Assembly (NCBI GenBank): GCA_963740945.1
Contig: CAVUGE010000014.1
Coordinates: 1-64,000 of the forward strand
Length of the DNA stretch: 64,000 bases
Source of the DNA: CAVQBP01 sp963740945
GTDB taxonomy: Bacteria > Bacteroidota > Ignavibacteria > Ignavibacteriales > Ignavibacteriaceae
Direction of reading: 5' to 3'
Under the pieces are notes generated by a model. It saw nothing but the letters and a program-made list of their open reading frames with translations. It made no database searches and was not told the origin of the DNA. The translations under genes were made by a program, and so were the position numbers. Positions 35,219 through 44,444 of this stretch are shown here, in pieces. Every line of letters begins with the position of its first letter. The stretch's first letter is position 1.

Positions 35219-36394
35219 ATGTTTATAAAAAAATTAACTATATCTGTTATTATTCTGCTTGCCATGGTCATTACTGCATTTCAATGTTCTTCTACGGAAC
35301 TAACAAGTGCAAAATTATATATTCAACAAAAAAATTATGACAAAGCATTAGAAGTTCTTGAAGAAGAAGTCGCTAAAAATCCTAAAAGCGATGAAGGGTA
35401 TTATTTGCTTGGAACAGTTTATGGTGAAAAAGGACAATATGAAAATATGGTGAATGCTTATGATTCATCACTTGCTGCTAGTGATAAGTTCAAAAAGGAT
35501 ATTAATGATTCAAAAATTTACTACTGGGCTAATTTATTTAATAAAGGTGTAACTTATTATCAGAATGGGAATAAAAGTCAAAATCCCGATAGCGCAAAAA
35601 TCGATTATGATAAATCAAGTAATGCTTTTGAACAGGCTATAAATATTGAACCGGATTCGGCTACTACTTATCAAAATCTTGCTTTTGTATATATTAGTGA
35701 AAAAAATTATGATAAAGCTATCCCCATTCTGGAAACTTTGCTGAAGAAGAAAAGTAATCTCGATGGATATAAATTCCTCGGTGAACTGCTTTATGATAAG
35801 GGTACTAAGGAGATGGCAAAGTATAAAGAAAATAAAGATGTGCAAGATAGTGTGCTGGCAATGAATACTTTTAATAAGGCAATCAGTGTTCTGGAGAAAG
35901 GAAGACAGGAATTCCCTAACGATTCCGATATCCTATTAACTTTATCTAATTCATATATAGCTGCTAATAAAGTTTCTGTCGCTATGGATGCCTTTAGAGC
36001 AGGTGTTGAAAAAGAACCCGAAAATAAATATTACAGGTATAATCTCGGTGTCCTTTATTTAGGTGAAAAAGACTATAATGATGCTGAAGAACAATTTAAA
36101 AAAGCTGTCGAAATAGACCACAGCTATGAAAATGCAAATTATAATCTGGCTGTTACATATGTTCGCTGGGCTACCGAAATGAGAGATTCTTTAGAAGCAA
36201 AAGAAGATACTTCCAGATCTTATCTTGTTGTATACCGTAAGGCTCTTCCCTACTTGGAAACTGTTGTCCAGAATGAGAGTGAAAAACCTGCTGTATGGGA
36301 ATTATTAGGAAAAGTTTATGCAATTCTTGGTATGCAGGATGACGCAACTAATGCCTTTAATAAGGCAGATCAATTGAGAAAATCAGGAAAATAA
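35219..36394 (+). CDS. TPR-repeat lipoprotein
   Basis: A 391-residue lipoprotein: signal peptide with a lipobox-like end (ITAFQCSS, Cys about residue 23) and then at least seven tetratricopeptide repeats (YIQQKNYDKALEVLEEEVAK, DEGYYLLGTVYGEKGQYENM, YRYNLGVLYLGEKDYNDAEE are the clearest). Such proteins scaffold envelope complexes. A promoter of the Bacteroidetes type is seen upstream. It is followed 16 bases later by the DUF3467 gene. Confidence 0.85.
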   Translation: MFIKKLTISVIILLAMVITAFQCSSTELTSAKLYIQQKNYDKALEVLEEEVAKNPKSDEGYYLLGTVYGEKGQYENMVNAYDSSLAASDKFKKDINDSKIYYWANLFNKGVTYYQNGNKSQNPDSAKIDYDKSSNAFEQAINIEPDSATTYQNLAFVYISEKNYDKAIPILETLLKKKSNLDGYKFLGELLYDKGTKEMAKYKENKDVQDSVLAMNTFNKAISVLEKGRQEFPNDSDILLTLSNSYIAANKVSVAMDAFRAGVEKEPENKYYRYNLGVLYLGEKDYNDAEEQFKKAVEIDHSYENANYNLAVTYVRWATEMRDSLEAKEDTSRSYLVVYRKALPYLETVVQNESEKPAVWELLGKVYAILGMQDDATNAFNKADQLRKSGK

Positions 36395-36410
36395 ATTTTA
36401 TTGAATTTTT

Positions 36411-36737
36411 ATGACTCAGAATAATCAGCCGCAAGGTCAGCAAATTAATATCGAATTAGGTGAAAAAGAAGCAGAAGGAATTTATTCTAACTTGGCGATC
36501 ATAACTCATTCTCCCGCCGAGTTTATTATTGATTTTACAAGAATAGTTCCCGGTGTTCCCAAAGCTAAGGTTCACGCTCGCATAATTACTACCCCCCAGC
36601 ATGCTAAGATGTTTTTGAAAGCTCTCAAGGAAAATATAGATAAATTTGAAGCAAGGTTCGGCGAAATCAAGATTGATACTCCGCCGAACCAGCATTTTGG
36701 CTTCGTCCCTTCAGTTAAAGACGAAAAAGTAAATTAA
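36411..36737 (+). CDS. DUF3467 protein
   Basis: A 108-residue protein with the DUF3467 features: GIYSNLAIITHSPAEFIIDF (about 23-42) and PGVPKAKVHARIITTPQHAK, then an amphipathic helix (FLKALKENIDKFEARFG). The family is typical of Bacteroidota and has no known function. It follows the TPR gene in the same transcript. The end is followed by a terminator-like hairpin within the repeat at 36764-36950. Confidence 0.85.
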   Translation: MTQNNQPQGQQINIELGEKEAEGIYSNLAIITHSPAEFIIDFTRIVPGVPKAKVHARIITTPQHAKMFLKALKENIDKFEARFGEIKIDTPPNQHFGFVPSVKDEKVN

Positions 36738-36763
36738 AATATCTGACGAGGGCATTGATTAAC

Positions 36764-36950
36764 TAAAGGTTAACACTTGACTTTTCAGGCGGCAGAATTT
36801 ATCAATCAAGCATGTATTCCCAAGCTTAACCCCTCGATTTATAGAATCTATGTTAATATCATTAACCAATTTATCTATCTATTGCCCTCGGCTTCAGCCA
36901 AGGGAGTAGTGAATAAAAAATAAAAGATTGCTTTAGCCATATAAGCAATT
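36764..36950. repeat. REP-like composite element, copy A
   Basis: Two hairpins: CCCTCGGCTTCAGCCAAGGG (36885-36904) and ATTGCTTTAGCCATATAAGC (36927 on) whose arms pair and are followed by TTTTTT, so the latter can serve as terminator for the DUF3467 gene. AAAGGTTAACAC stands at the left. Copy D (52411-52570) shares the same order: AAAGGTTAACAC, then TCTATCTATTGC and the CTCGGCTTCAGCC hairpin, then a GGCTTTAGCCA-type hairpin. Confidence 0.75.
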
Positions 36951-37029
36951 TTTTGTAAATGAAGGGGATAATTAAATTTGAATAACTTTCATTTCAATTG
37001 AATTTTCATACAGCCTCTTTTCAGTAATG

Positions 37030-37106
37030 TATCCTGCTTCTGGTATCCAGTATCCTGCATTTGGCATCTTGTACTCAGTACTCACATCTCATTACTCAAT
37101 ACTATA
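37030..37106. repeat. heptanucleotide tandem repeat, 11 units
   Basis: From 37030 the sequence divides without slip into sevens: TATCCTG, CTTCTGG, TATCCAG, TATCCTG, CATTTGG, CATCTTG, TACTCAG, TACTCAC, ATCTCAT, TACTCAA, TACTATA. The last units match the arrays at 30579-30606 and 47643-47663. It lies 150 bases before the lipoprotein gene at 37254. Confidence 0.85.
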
Positions 37107-37253
37107 TAGTACCATCCTTAGTAATATTTACCTATACCATTTAGCACAACATTAAACTTATTTTACAAATTCACGATAATAAAAATGGCACTACAGTTGT
37201 GGCCAAACGCATACTTTTTAAAATAGAGTTTCTCAAATAAATAAGAGTTAGAG

Positions 37254-38867
37254 ATGAAGATAAAAAATAGAGTATCAATTTTAGCAATTATACTTGTCGT
37301 TGGTATTGCTGGGTGTGTTAAACTGCCTGATGATATTGTGGCTCCTAAATGGGATACTAATTTCAATGTTCCTATCACAAACAAAACTTATAAATTATCG
37401 GATATAATTAAACCTCAAAAGTATATTGATCTCGATTCTGATAGCAATTACATTTTTAGCTCAGAAGTTTATGAATATTCCACGGGAGTGGCAGAATACC
37501 TGGATCAATCTTCTGAATCTATTTCTACCGACGATAAAATTATTGCGGAAAATGTTGAATTTGATATTTATTTACCATTCCCCGGTGGAATAAAGTTAAG
37601 TAAAGCAGTTTTTAGAGAAGGTCTTTTAAATTTTCATGCACTTAATAAATCAAATTCCGAAAGCATCTCTATTTATATTAAAATTCCTGGTATAAAAGAT
37701 CAATATGGTAAAGTTGTAAGCTCTCAATTAAACCTGGCTCCGGGAGATTCCGGCTCTATTGGTACTATACTTAATGACCATATATATCTGAAACCGGTGT
37801 CCCAGTCCTCTGAATTAGATAATGGAATGTTAATTAAAGTCACTGCAAGTTCTTCTTCTAATACGGCAGAAGCAAATATTGGCTTTATCAGTTCAGGTTT
37901 TAAGTTTAAATCAGCAACTGGTTATTTCCCGCCTAAACCACTCGCTCTGATTGAACATAATGTCAAATTGAAACTCGGGAGTGATATTTCTAATTTCAAA
38001 GGAAATATATATTTAGCCGGTGCTGTAATGAAATTAAAAGCACAATATTTATCTTCTAATCCCGATCCTTTCGAACTTGAATTAAGAAATCTTCAAATTA
38101 CCGGTCAGAGCTTGTCGGATAATCAGCAGGAACAATTAATTTTTAAAACAAATTCTGAAATCAACAGTCCCGCTTCTTCTACAATAAGTTTTAAATTGGG
38201 AACTGTTGATACTGTTTTTAATGAATCCAACAGTACCATTAACGATTTCATTTCGTTTATCCCGGATGAAATGTTGATTAGTACTTCACCTATTATGAAC
38301 CCTGATGATGATCAAAATTATAAAACTGTTACGGAACAGGATTCTATTAAAATGGAATCTTATTTGACCACTCAAGGAATTGATCTGAACTCAAATGCTC
38401 TGCTTACAATAAAAAAATCAACGCTTGTAGATACCGTCGAATTAAATATGGATCAATCAAATAGAGATGCTCTCGCTGATGGTCAGGCTGCCGATATTAG
38501 TATTCAGGTTAATAATTATATCCCCTTAACTTCCTGGATCAAAATAATTCTGGCCGATTCAAATTATCACCCGTTAACTACTATTACTACTGGTACCGAT
38601 GGAGTGGATTCCCTAAAATTTGCCGGAGCTGAGGTAAATCTTTCTAATGGTCAGGTTACTAATGCTTCTCAAAGTGACCAGGCAATAAATTTAAATTCAT
38701 CTCAAATATTAAGTTTCTCTAAAGCATACTATGCAATCTTATCCGTGACTTTAGAAACTTCTTCTTCTAATCAATCAAATCCCGCACGGGTTTTATTGAA
38801 AGCCAATGATTGGGTTTCAATACGTGTAGTGGGCAGCATTAAATATAACATAAATCCGGGTAACTGA
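37254..38867 (+). CDS. large lipoprotein of unknown function
   Basis: A 537-residue lipoprotein with a signal peptide and lipobox (VVGIAGCVKLPDD, Cys about residue 21). The rest is beta-rich, Ser/Asn/Asp-rich, with no recognised domain; the segments at 60-110, 120-160 and 230-250 look like beta-sandwich repeats. It stops one base before the outer membrane protein gene, so the two are cotranscribed and may form a surface complex. I do not recognise the family. Confidence 0.7.
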   Translation: MKIKNRVSILAIILVVGIAGCVKLPDDIVAPKWDTNFNVPITNKTYKLSDIIKPQKYIDLDSDSNYIFSSEVYEYSTGVAEYLDQSSESISTDDKIIAENVEFDIYLPFPGGIKLSKAVFREGLLNFHALNKSNSESISIYIKIPGIKDQYGKVVSSQLNLAPGDSGSIGTILNDHIYLKPVSQSSELDNGMLIKVTASSSSNTAEANIGFISSGFKFKSATGYFPPKPLALIEHNVKLKLGSDISNFKGNIYLAGAVMKLKAQYLSSNPDPFELELRNLQITGQSLSDNQQEQLIFKTNSEINSPASSTISFKLGTVDTVFNESNSTINDFISFIPDEMLISTSPIMNPDDDQNYKTVTEQDSIKMESYLTTQGIDLNSNALLTIKKSTLVDTVELNMDQSNRDALADGQAADISIQVNNYIPLTSWIKIILADSNYHPLTTITTGTDGVDSLKFAGAEVNLSNGQVTNASQSDQAINLNSSQILSFSKAYYAILSVTLETSSSNQSNPARVLLKANDWVSIRVVGSIKYNINPGN

Positions 38868-38868
38868 T

Positions 38869-40284
38869 ATGTCAATGAATAGAATACTTGTTTCGATTAT
38901 TTTTTTATTTAGCATTTCTTTCGAAGTCTCTGCACAATATGGGTCCGTTGGAAGTTTCGATGCACGAAGTATGGGAATGGCTAAAACTTATACTGCTGCT
39001 TCAAGAGGAATTAATTCTATCGGAATAAATCCTGCTAATTTAATGTTTAATGAAAACGGTCATTTCGAATTTTCAACTGTATTACCCCTTCCTTCTACAT
39101 CTTTAAGAAGCGGAACCGACTTTCTTTCAATTGATGATTTTAACTATTATTTCGGAGGTGTTGATGGTGAAAGCAGATATTTAAATGATCAGGATAAGGA
39201 AAGATTAAAAAATCTCTTTAAAGACGGTGGTGATGTTTTCTTAAATGCAACTATAAGTGTATTTTCCGCTTCCTGGAAAATAAATGATAATGTCGGTGCC
39301 ATAGGCGTTTCTGTAAGCGATTTTATTGGCGGCTATTTAAAAGTCCCCCAGTCATTAGTTGAAATACCATTATATGGTAACACAATTGAACAGATCTATT
39401 CTTTTAGTGAAGCAAATATAAAATCATGGTGGCTCCGCAACTATTCTTTATCATACGCCAGGGAATTGCCTGGTCCTAATTTCTTAGACAAATTATTTGC
39501 AGGTATTACATTTAAATATATCAATGGCTTTTATTATGTCGGTACAGATAGAGTTAATACAAATTTGGAAACTAATTCACAGTATGAAATAATCGGTACT
39601 GCAGATATGGTAGGTTATTCTGCCTTTTCTAAAAATTTTGGTGTCAATTACGACTTTGATTCAACTGATTATAATTCAAGTTTCTCACCATTTCCTTCTC
39701 CTGCAGGCACCGGACTTGGGGTGGATTTTGGTCTGTCTGCATCTATCTCGCCTATATTAAATGTATCCTTCGCTGTTACTGATCTGGGATCTATAAAGTG
39801 GAATCAAAAAGCCGCAATGTATTCTGCTTTGGGTGATATCTATCTCGATGATATCTCAAATAAAGATCAGGTTGATTCTCTTGGAGATAAGATAAAAGGT
39901 AAAGGATCATATGTAAATTCTTTCACCACAAGTCTGCCAACAGCTGTGAGATTCGGTTTTTCATATTTTATGAAGGAAAGTATCATTCCCGGATCATTAT
40001 TGTTAGGTATGGATTATAATCAGGGATTAAATGACCTCCCGGGAAATAGTACTAAGGCAAGGGTCTCTATTGGAACTGAATGGAAGCCCATGGACTGGAT
40101 TCCTTATATCAGAACCGGGTTATCCTTTGGAGGATGGGCTGGATTTAACTGGGCTCTGGGTCTCGGTATAGATGCCGGTTTGGTGGAACTCAACTTTGCT
40201 ACTTCCGATATGAATTCTATTGTCGCTCCAAATTCTGCCAAACATATCTCGGTTTCTTTCGGATCCCGATGGAAGTTTAATTAA
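38869..40284 (+). CDS. outer membrane beta-barrel protein (DUF5723/PorV-like)
   Basis: A 471-residue protein with a signal peptide ending VSAQYG and a long barrel of alternating strands (NATISVFSASWKINDNVGAIG, in part; SYARELPGP; LGLGIDAGLVELNF) closing with ISVSFGSRWKFN, a C-terminal aromatic strand. The start (GSFDARSMGMAKTYTAASRG ... GINPANL) matches the UPF0164/PorV/DUF5723 type, where an N-terminal Ala-Asn-Pro-Ala-like turn precedes the barrel. Probably surface export or attachment; transport substrate unknown. Coupled to the lipoprotein before it. Confidence 0.8.
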   Translation: MSMNRILVSIIFLFSISFEVSAQYGSVGSFDARSMGMAKTYTAASRGINSIGINPANLMFNENGHFEFSTVLPLPSTSLRSGTDFLSIDDFNYYFGGVDGESRYLNDQDKERLKNLFKDGGDVFLNATISVFSASWKINDNVGAIGVSVSDFIGGYLKVPQSLVEIPLYGNTIEQIYSFSEANIKSWWLRNYSLSYARELPGPNFLDKLFAGITFKYINGFYYVGTDRVNTNLETNSQYEIIGTADMVGYSAFSKNFGVNYDFDSTDYNSSFSPFPSPAGTGLGVDFGLSASISPILNVSFAVTDLGSIKWNQKAAMYSALGDIYLDDISNKDQVDSLGDKIKGKGSYVNSFTTSLPTAVRFGFSYFMKESIIPGSLLLGMDYNQGLNDLPGNSTKARVSIGTEWKPMDWIPYIRTGLSFGGWAGFNWALGLGIDAGLVELNFATSDMNSIVAPNSAKHISVSFGSRWKFN

Positions 40285-40487
40285 TATTATAATAAATGTA
40301 ATCTCAAAAAAAAGTATTTAATTTCCTTCTCTAACATAACATTTTGCTCCCTGCGTTTGGGGGGCAATTTGTTAACACCTGGTTTTCCAATGTTTAGTCT
40401 CGAATTTGAGAGTCTGTCATTTCGAACATTGTGAATTGAATATTGAAATTTATTCGCTATTTGTTTTTTTATAATTTGTTTTTTTAA

Positions 40488-41570
40488 CTATTGTTTCACC
40501 CTTGGCAGATTTACAAAAGCTCCTGCTAAAAATACCAGATCGGCAAACCATGCCGTTAACATCGGGTTTAATACTCCATTCTTTCCGAAAGCTAAACTGA
40601 TCTGCATAAATACTAGGTAAATAAAAGTAATTAAAATATTGATCCCTACCTGTACTGCTAATCCTCCTCTTCTTTTATTTGCAGAAATAGGTAGCCCGAA
40701 AAGTACCACCACTAAACTTGCTATTGGAAATGAAAATCTTGAATAATATTCTATTAAGGTATTTGTAGCATTTAACCCGGCCTTCTCCTGAGATTCTATA
40801 GATTTTCCTAATTCACTTAAGTTCATCTCTTCAGGTTTTTGCTGCTTTGTTAATAAATCAGAAGGTTTGAATCTTAAATAATCAAGATTGAGTTCTGAAA
40901 AATATTTTGCACCTGCTTCTTTACTGTTGAATGTTCTTTTAACTCCACTATAAGCTATCCATGAATGACTCAATGAATCATAAACCATTTTTGCTGCATC
41001 AATTCTTGAGATCATATGTGTAAGATCATTCTTTTCAAATTCCTGGATTCCTACACGATTAGCTTGATTCTCCGCGTTATCAAAAAAAGCAATATTAACA
41101 ATTCTCGTCGGTGAATCCTGGAAGAATATATTCCCGCCGGTATATACAAACCCCTTCTTTAAATAGTTTAACTGAATATTTAATTTGGTCTTATTTGCCA
41201 TTGGTACAATGTAACCGGAAAAATAAATGGATAATATGCTTATCATTATTGTAGTTACTACAAACGGAGCCATAAATCTGTACATGCTTATTCCGCTTGC
41301 TTTTATTGCTGTAAGTTCGCTTAAATTTGAGACTTTGCCGACTGTAAATAAAGCTCCGAATAATACCGATACCGGAGTCATTAGTTTTATAATGTCAGGT
41401 GAGAATACTAGATAGTAATGAAGAATTATTCCGAATGGTACACTTTGATCTATAAAATCATCAAGATTCTCCATCATATCAATTACTACAAAAAGCAAAG
41501 TGAATGCAATTAGTCCGAAAAAGATAGTCTGAAGAAACTGTTTAATTAAATATTTATCTATAATTTTCAT
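40488..41570 (-). CDS. lptG: LptG-type lipopolysaccharide export permease
   Basis: A 360-residue protein of the LptF/LptG family: three membrane helices at the N-terminus (FLQTIFFGLIAFTLLFVVID, then a pair near 50-120), a periplasmic beta-jellyroll domain of about 130-240 and three helices at the C-terminus (FSFPIASLVVVLFGLPIS). With LptF and the ATPase LptB it pulls LPS out of the inner membrane. It overlaps lptF by 17 bases in a different frame; no lptB is in view. Confidence 0.93.
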   Translation of the reverse strand: MKIIDKYLIKQFLQTIFFGLIAFTLLFVVIDMMENLDDFIDQSVPFGIILHYYLVFSPDIIKLMTPVSVLFGALFTVGKVSNLSELTAIKASGISMYRFMAPFVVTTIMISILSIYFSGYIVPMANKTKLNIQLNYLKKGFVYTGGNIFFQDSPTRIVNIAFFDNAENQANRVGIQEFEKNDLTHMISRIDAAKMVYDSLSHSWIAYSGVKRTFNSKEAGAKYFSELNLDYLRFKPSDLLTKQQKPEEMNLSELGKSIESQEKAGLNATNTLIEYYSRFSFPIASLVVVLFGLPISANKRRGGLAVQVGINILITFIYLVFMQISLAFGKNGVLNPMLTAWFADLVFLAGAFVNLPRVKQ

Positions 41571-42948
41571 TCAGAATTTCTTTTTCTTCTTTTTCCTGGA
41601 TTTCTCTCCATTGCTTGGGCATGAATTTTTTAATCCAGCTGAAATCTAATGTGACTGTTTCCCTAACTGTTCTGTATGTTAAAATTATCCCCGCTATTCC
41701 CAATATTATATTTGCTACCCACATTCCCATAAATGGAGATAATAAACTTCTATCCGCTAACTTTTCGCCCCCTATAAGACATGCCCAATAAATAAGGAAG
41801 AAAAATAAACTTATACTCGCTGCTATACCAAACCCTCCCTTTTTTGTCATGGTTCCTAATGGGGCTCCTATTAAAATGAATACAATACATGCAACCGGGA
41901 TTGCATATTTTTTATATATCTCTACAAGATATTTATTAATTTCATCCTGCCAGTATTTTAGCCTGTTAAAGTCCGACATTAAAATATTCTTTGAATTATT
42001 GACTTTATTTAAAACCCTTGAATAAACCAGATCTTTGTCTTTTATCTTCAGTTGTTGACCCGGATTTTTCAAAGAATCTCCTATAAAGAATAAACTCCTG
42101 CTGTCTCTTTTAAAATTTTCAACGGTTGATTCTTTTAATATTCTTAAGCTGTCTACTATCGCCTGCATTGCCGATGTTCCTAATTCTCTTTCTCCTCTTG
42201 AACTACTGAAATTTGATTGCTGAAAAGAAAATTGTTCGGCATCCATCGTTATCCTGTGCCTCTTAAATATCAATTTTCTATAAAGGTTTGTATTTCCGAC
42301 TTCCGATTCATGGATCTCTCCATCATGTAAAGACATTATCAATTTCGTCTGATCATTTGTAAAGAAAATTTCTCCTTTTTTTGCAGTAACTATATTTATT
42401 TTACCTGGATTTGAATAATCATAAATAGTAATTTCTGAAAGTTCATTAGTCTTATTATTAATACCTCTTACTAAAATTGCATAATTGGATACTTCTTGCG
42501 AGAAAACTCCAGGTTCCAGTGATAAGGTTGGTTTTAATCTGCTTATCTCCTGTCCTAAAAGCTTTGCTTGATGGTTTGCATCAGGAAGAACATCATTATC
42601 AAACAGAAATAAAAGGTAACATAAAACCGCACTTGCAACTAAAGGTGCCGCCATCATTTTATACAGGCTTACCCCCGATGATTTTATTATAGTTATTTCA
42701 TTATTTTGTGACATATTTCCGAATGCCATTAGGGTAGCTACTAATGTCGCCATTGGTATAACAAGTACAACCATCCATGCAAGATTAAATGAAATCAATT
42801 TAATTATAACCCATGTATCTAATCCCTTTCCAACCAGTTTATCCGCGAACTTCATCATAAATTGTAAAATGAAAATTCCCATTAAAGTGATTGTCGAAAA
42901 AACAAAAGGGATAAAATGATTTTTTAAGATGTATTTATATAAAATCAT
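41554..42948 (-). CDS. lptF: LptF-type lipopolysaccharide export permease
   Basis: A 464-residue protein with the same six-helix plus jellyroll plan as the downstream partner (YILKNHFIPFVFSTITLMGI; PMATLVATLMAFGNMSQNNE; YAIPVACIVFILIGAPLGTM). The periplasmic part is longer than in LptG, with a coiled region (VENFKRDSRSLFFIGDSLKN). The last 35 residues are charged and cytoplasmic. The gene heads the pair, with a repeat-rich 416-base gap upstream. Confidence 0.92.
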   Translation of the reverse strand: MILYKYILKNHFIPFVFSTITLMGIFILQFMMKFADKLVGKGLDTWVIIKLISFNLAWMVVLVIPMATLVATLMAFGNMSQNNEITIIKSSGVSLYKMMAAPLVASAVLCYLLFLFDNDVLPDANHQAKLLGQEISRLKPTLSLEPGVFSQEVSNYAILVRGINNKTNELSEITIYDYSNPGKINIVTAKKGEIFFTNDQTKLIMSLHDGEIHESEVGNTNLYRKLIFKRHRITMDAEQFSFQQSNFSSSRGERELGTSAMQAIVDSLRILKESTVENFKRDSRSLFFIGDSLKNPGQQLKIKDKDLVYSRVLNKVNNSKNILMSDFNRLKYWQDEINKYLVEIYKKYAIPVACIVFILIGAPLGTMTKKGGFGIAASISLFFFLIYWACLIGGEKLADRSLLSPFMGMWVANIILGIAGIILTYRTVRETVTLDFSWIKKFMPKQWREIQEKEEKEILNENYR

Positions 42949-43070
42949 AAAGTTAATATATAAAAGGAGCTATTGTTTAACAAGGTAACTGTTTTTTGCA
43001 TATGGAGTATTTGAGAGTCCATTGTCGTTGGATTTATCCAGCTGATTAAGGTCTAAGACAAAGCTTAATA

Positions 43071-43256
43071 CCGGACTTTTAGTCCGGGCCGGGGGGTGAG
43101 GTTAAATTCAAATATTGTGAGACATTATTATTACTCATTTAGACTTTTCACACAGCCCCTTTATCCAACGGATAGGAAGGATTAGGCTTTAGACCATTAA
43201 TAAAAGCAAAGGTAGTTTCTTTAACCAAAGATTAACACCGTGGCTTTAGCCCGGTG
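43071..43256. repeat. REP-like hairpins, copy B
   Basis: A 7-base perfect stem CCGGACT-TTT-AGTCCGG (43071-43087) and, further on, the hairpin CACCG-T-GGCT-TT-AGCC-CGGTG (43236-43256). Each has the GACTTT-AGTC or GGCTTTAGCC core seen in the other copies. The 42949-43364 gap contains nothing coding. Confidence 0.75.
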
Positions 43257-43364
43257 CTTCAATTCACATCCCCTCTAGGTAAAACTTGCATAGAATTTGA
43301 AAGAATCACTTTTATAAAATTTTTGAATTAGCCGCAGCTATTAATTTTTTATTATATTTAAATA

Positions 43365-44420
43365 ATGAAAAAAATAAACGGAAAATTCTTATTTTTTATT
43401 ACCTTAGTATTCCTTTTTTCATTTTTTATAGGATGCAATTCTTCTCCCGTTAAAAAAAATTTTGATGTTATGAAAGATCCCGCATACCCTAGATGGTTAA
43501 AATCAAGAAATTATAATACGGAACAAACTTCAGGTATATGCTTTCTAGGTATCAGTAATGATGGTGAAAAAAACTTTTTACTGGCTGATGATATTGGAAA
43601 AATCCATCATTTTAGTATAAAAAATGATACTCTCTTTTCTTTCTCTCCTGTTTTTTTTGGAAAGAAGGCCGTGGCGTTTCTTGATACTTTCCCTAAATGG
43701 GATTTTGAAGAAATAGTCCGCGATGAATATACAAATTCAACTTACCTCTCCATTGAAGGAAATAAACCCGATCAGCAAAAATATGTCGGAATTTATAAAT
43801 TAATATTTAACAATAATAATGTTTATTCCGATACTGTCGTTGAGATAGAAAAATTGCATATAAAGCCTCAGAAGCTTTTCTTAAAATATACTGCGGATAA
43901 TATTGGCTATGAAGGTCTGGCTTTGGATAGGAATTACTTTTATCTTGGACTAGAAGGTTTCCAAGATAGTGGCGTATTTGCCGATAGCACTTTTCTATTT
44001 ATTGTTGATAAAAAAAATCTACAAATTATTAAGCAAATAAATACAAAACCATTTGGCATTCATACTATATGTGGCTTATATTCGGATAAAGATAATTCTC
44101 TTTTTGGCGTCGATAGGAATAATAAAAAACTTTTTCATTTGAGTTTCGAAGTTTCCGCCGGTATCTTCACTGTTAAAGATTATGGATTATCAGACATTCA
44201 AATAAATATTCCGGGCTATCCGCAGTATGTCTATGTTGCTTCGCTCGAAGGCATAACTATAGATAATGATAAAAATATATATCTGGTGGATGATCCCTGG
44301 AAAACTTTTTTTATTCCGTCTAAAAGAATTTTGGCTGATTTGGATAGTGTAACAATTAATAATTTCAAAAATTTTGTACCAATCATTTTTAAATTTAATT
44401 TAACTGGGCCTGTATACTAA
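43365..44420 (+). CDS. lipoprotein with an SdiA-regulated/esterase-like beta-propeller
   Basis: A 351-residue protein with a signal peptide and lipobox (FFIGCNSSP, Cys about 24). The remainder looks like a beta-propeller of the SdiA-regulated or phytase-like esterase type: repeated strand pairs such as FPKWDFEEIVRDEYTNS (about 110), NIGYEGLALDRNYFYLGLEG and ASLEGITIDNDKNIYLVDDP. The catalytic pattern is not clear; a surface phosphatase, lactonase or only a binding role is possible. It lies 24 bases before the dipeptidase. Confidence 0.6.
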   Translation: MKKINGKFLFFITLVFLFSFFIGCNSSPVKKNFDVMKDPAYPRWLKSRNYNTEQTSGICFLGISNDGEKNFLLADDIGKIHHFSIKNDTLFSFSPVFFGKKAVAFLDTFPKWDFEEIVRDEYTNSTYLSIEGNKPDQQKYVGIYKLIFNNNNVYSDTVVEIEKLHIKPQKLFLKYTADNIGYEGLALDRNYFYLGLEGFQDSGVFADSTFLFIVDKKNLQIIKQINTKPFGIHTICGLYSDKDNSLFGVDRNNKKLFHLSFEVSAGIFTVKDYGLSDIQINIPGYPQYVYVASLEGITIDNDKNIYLVDDPWKTFFIPSKRILADLDSVTINNFKNFVPIIFKFNLTGPVY

Positions 44421-44444
44421 GCAGGTTGGAAAAGGAGTTTTCAA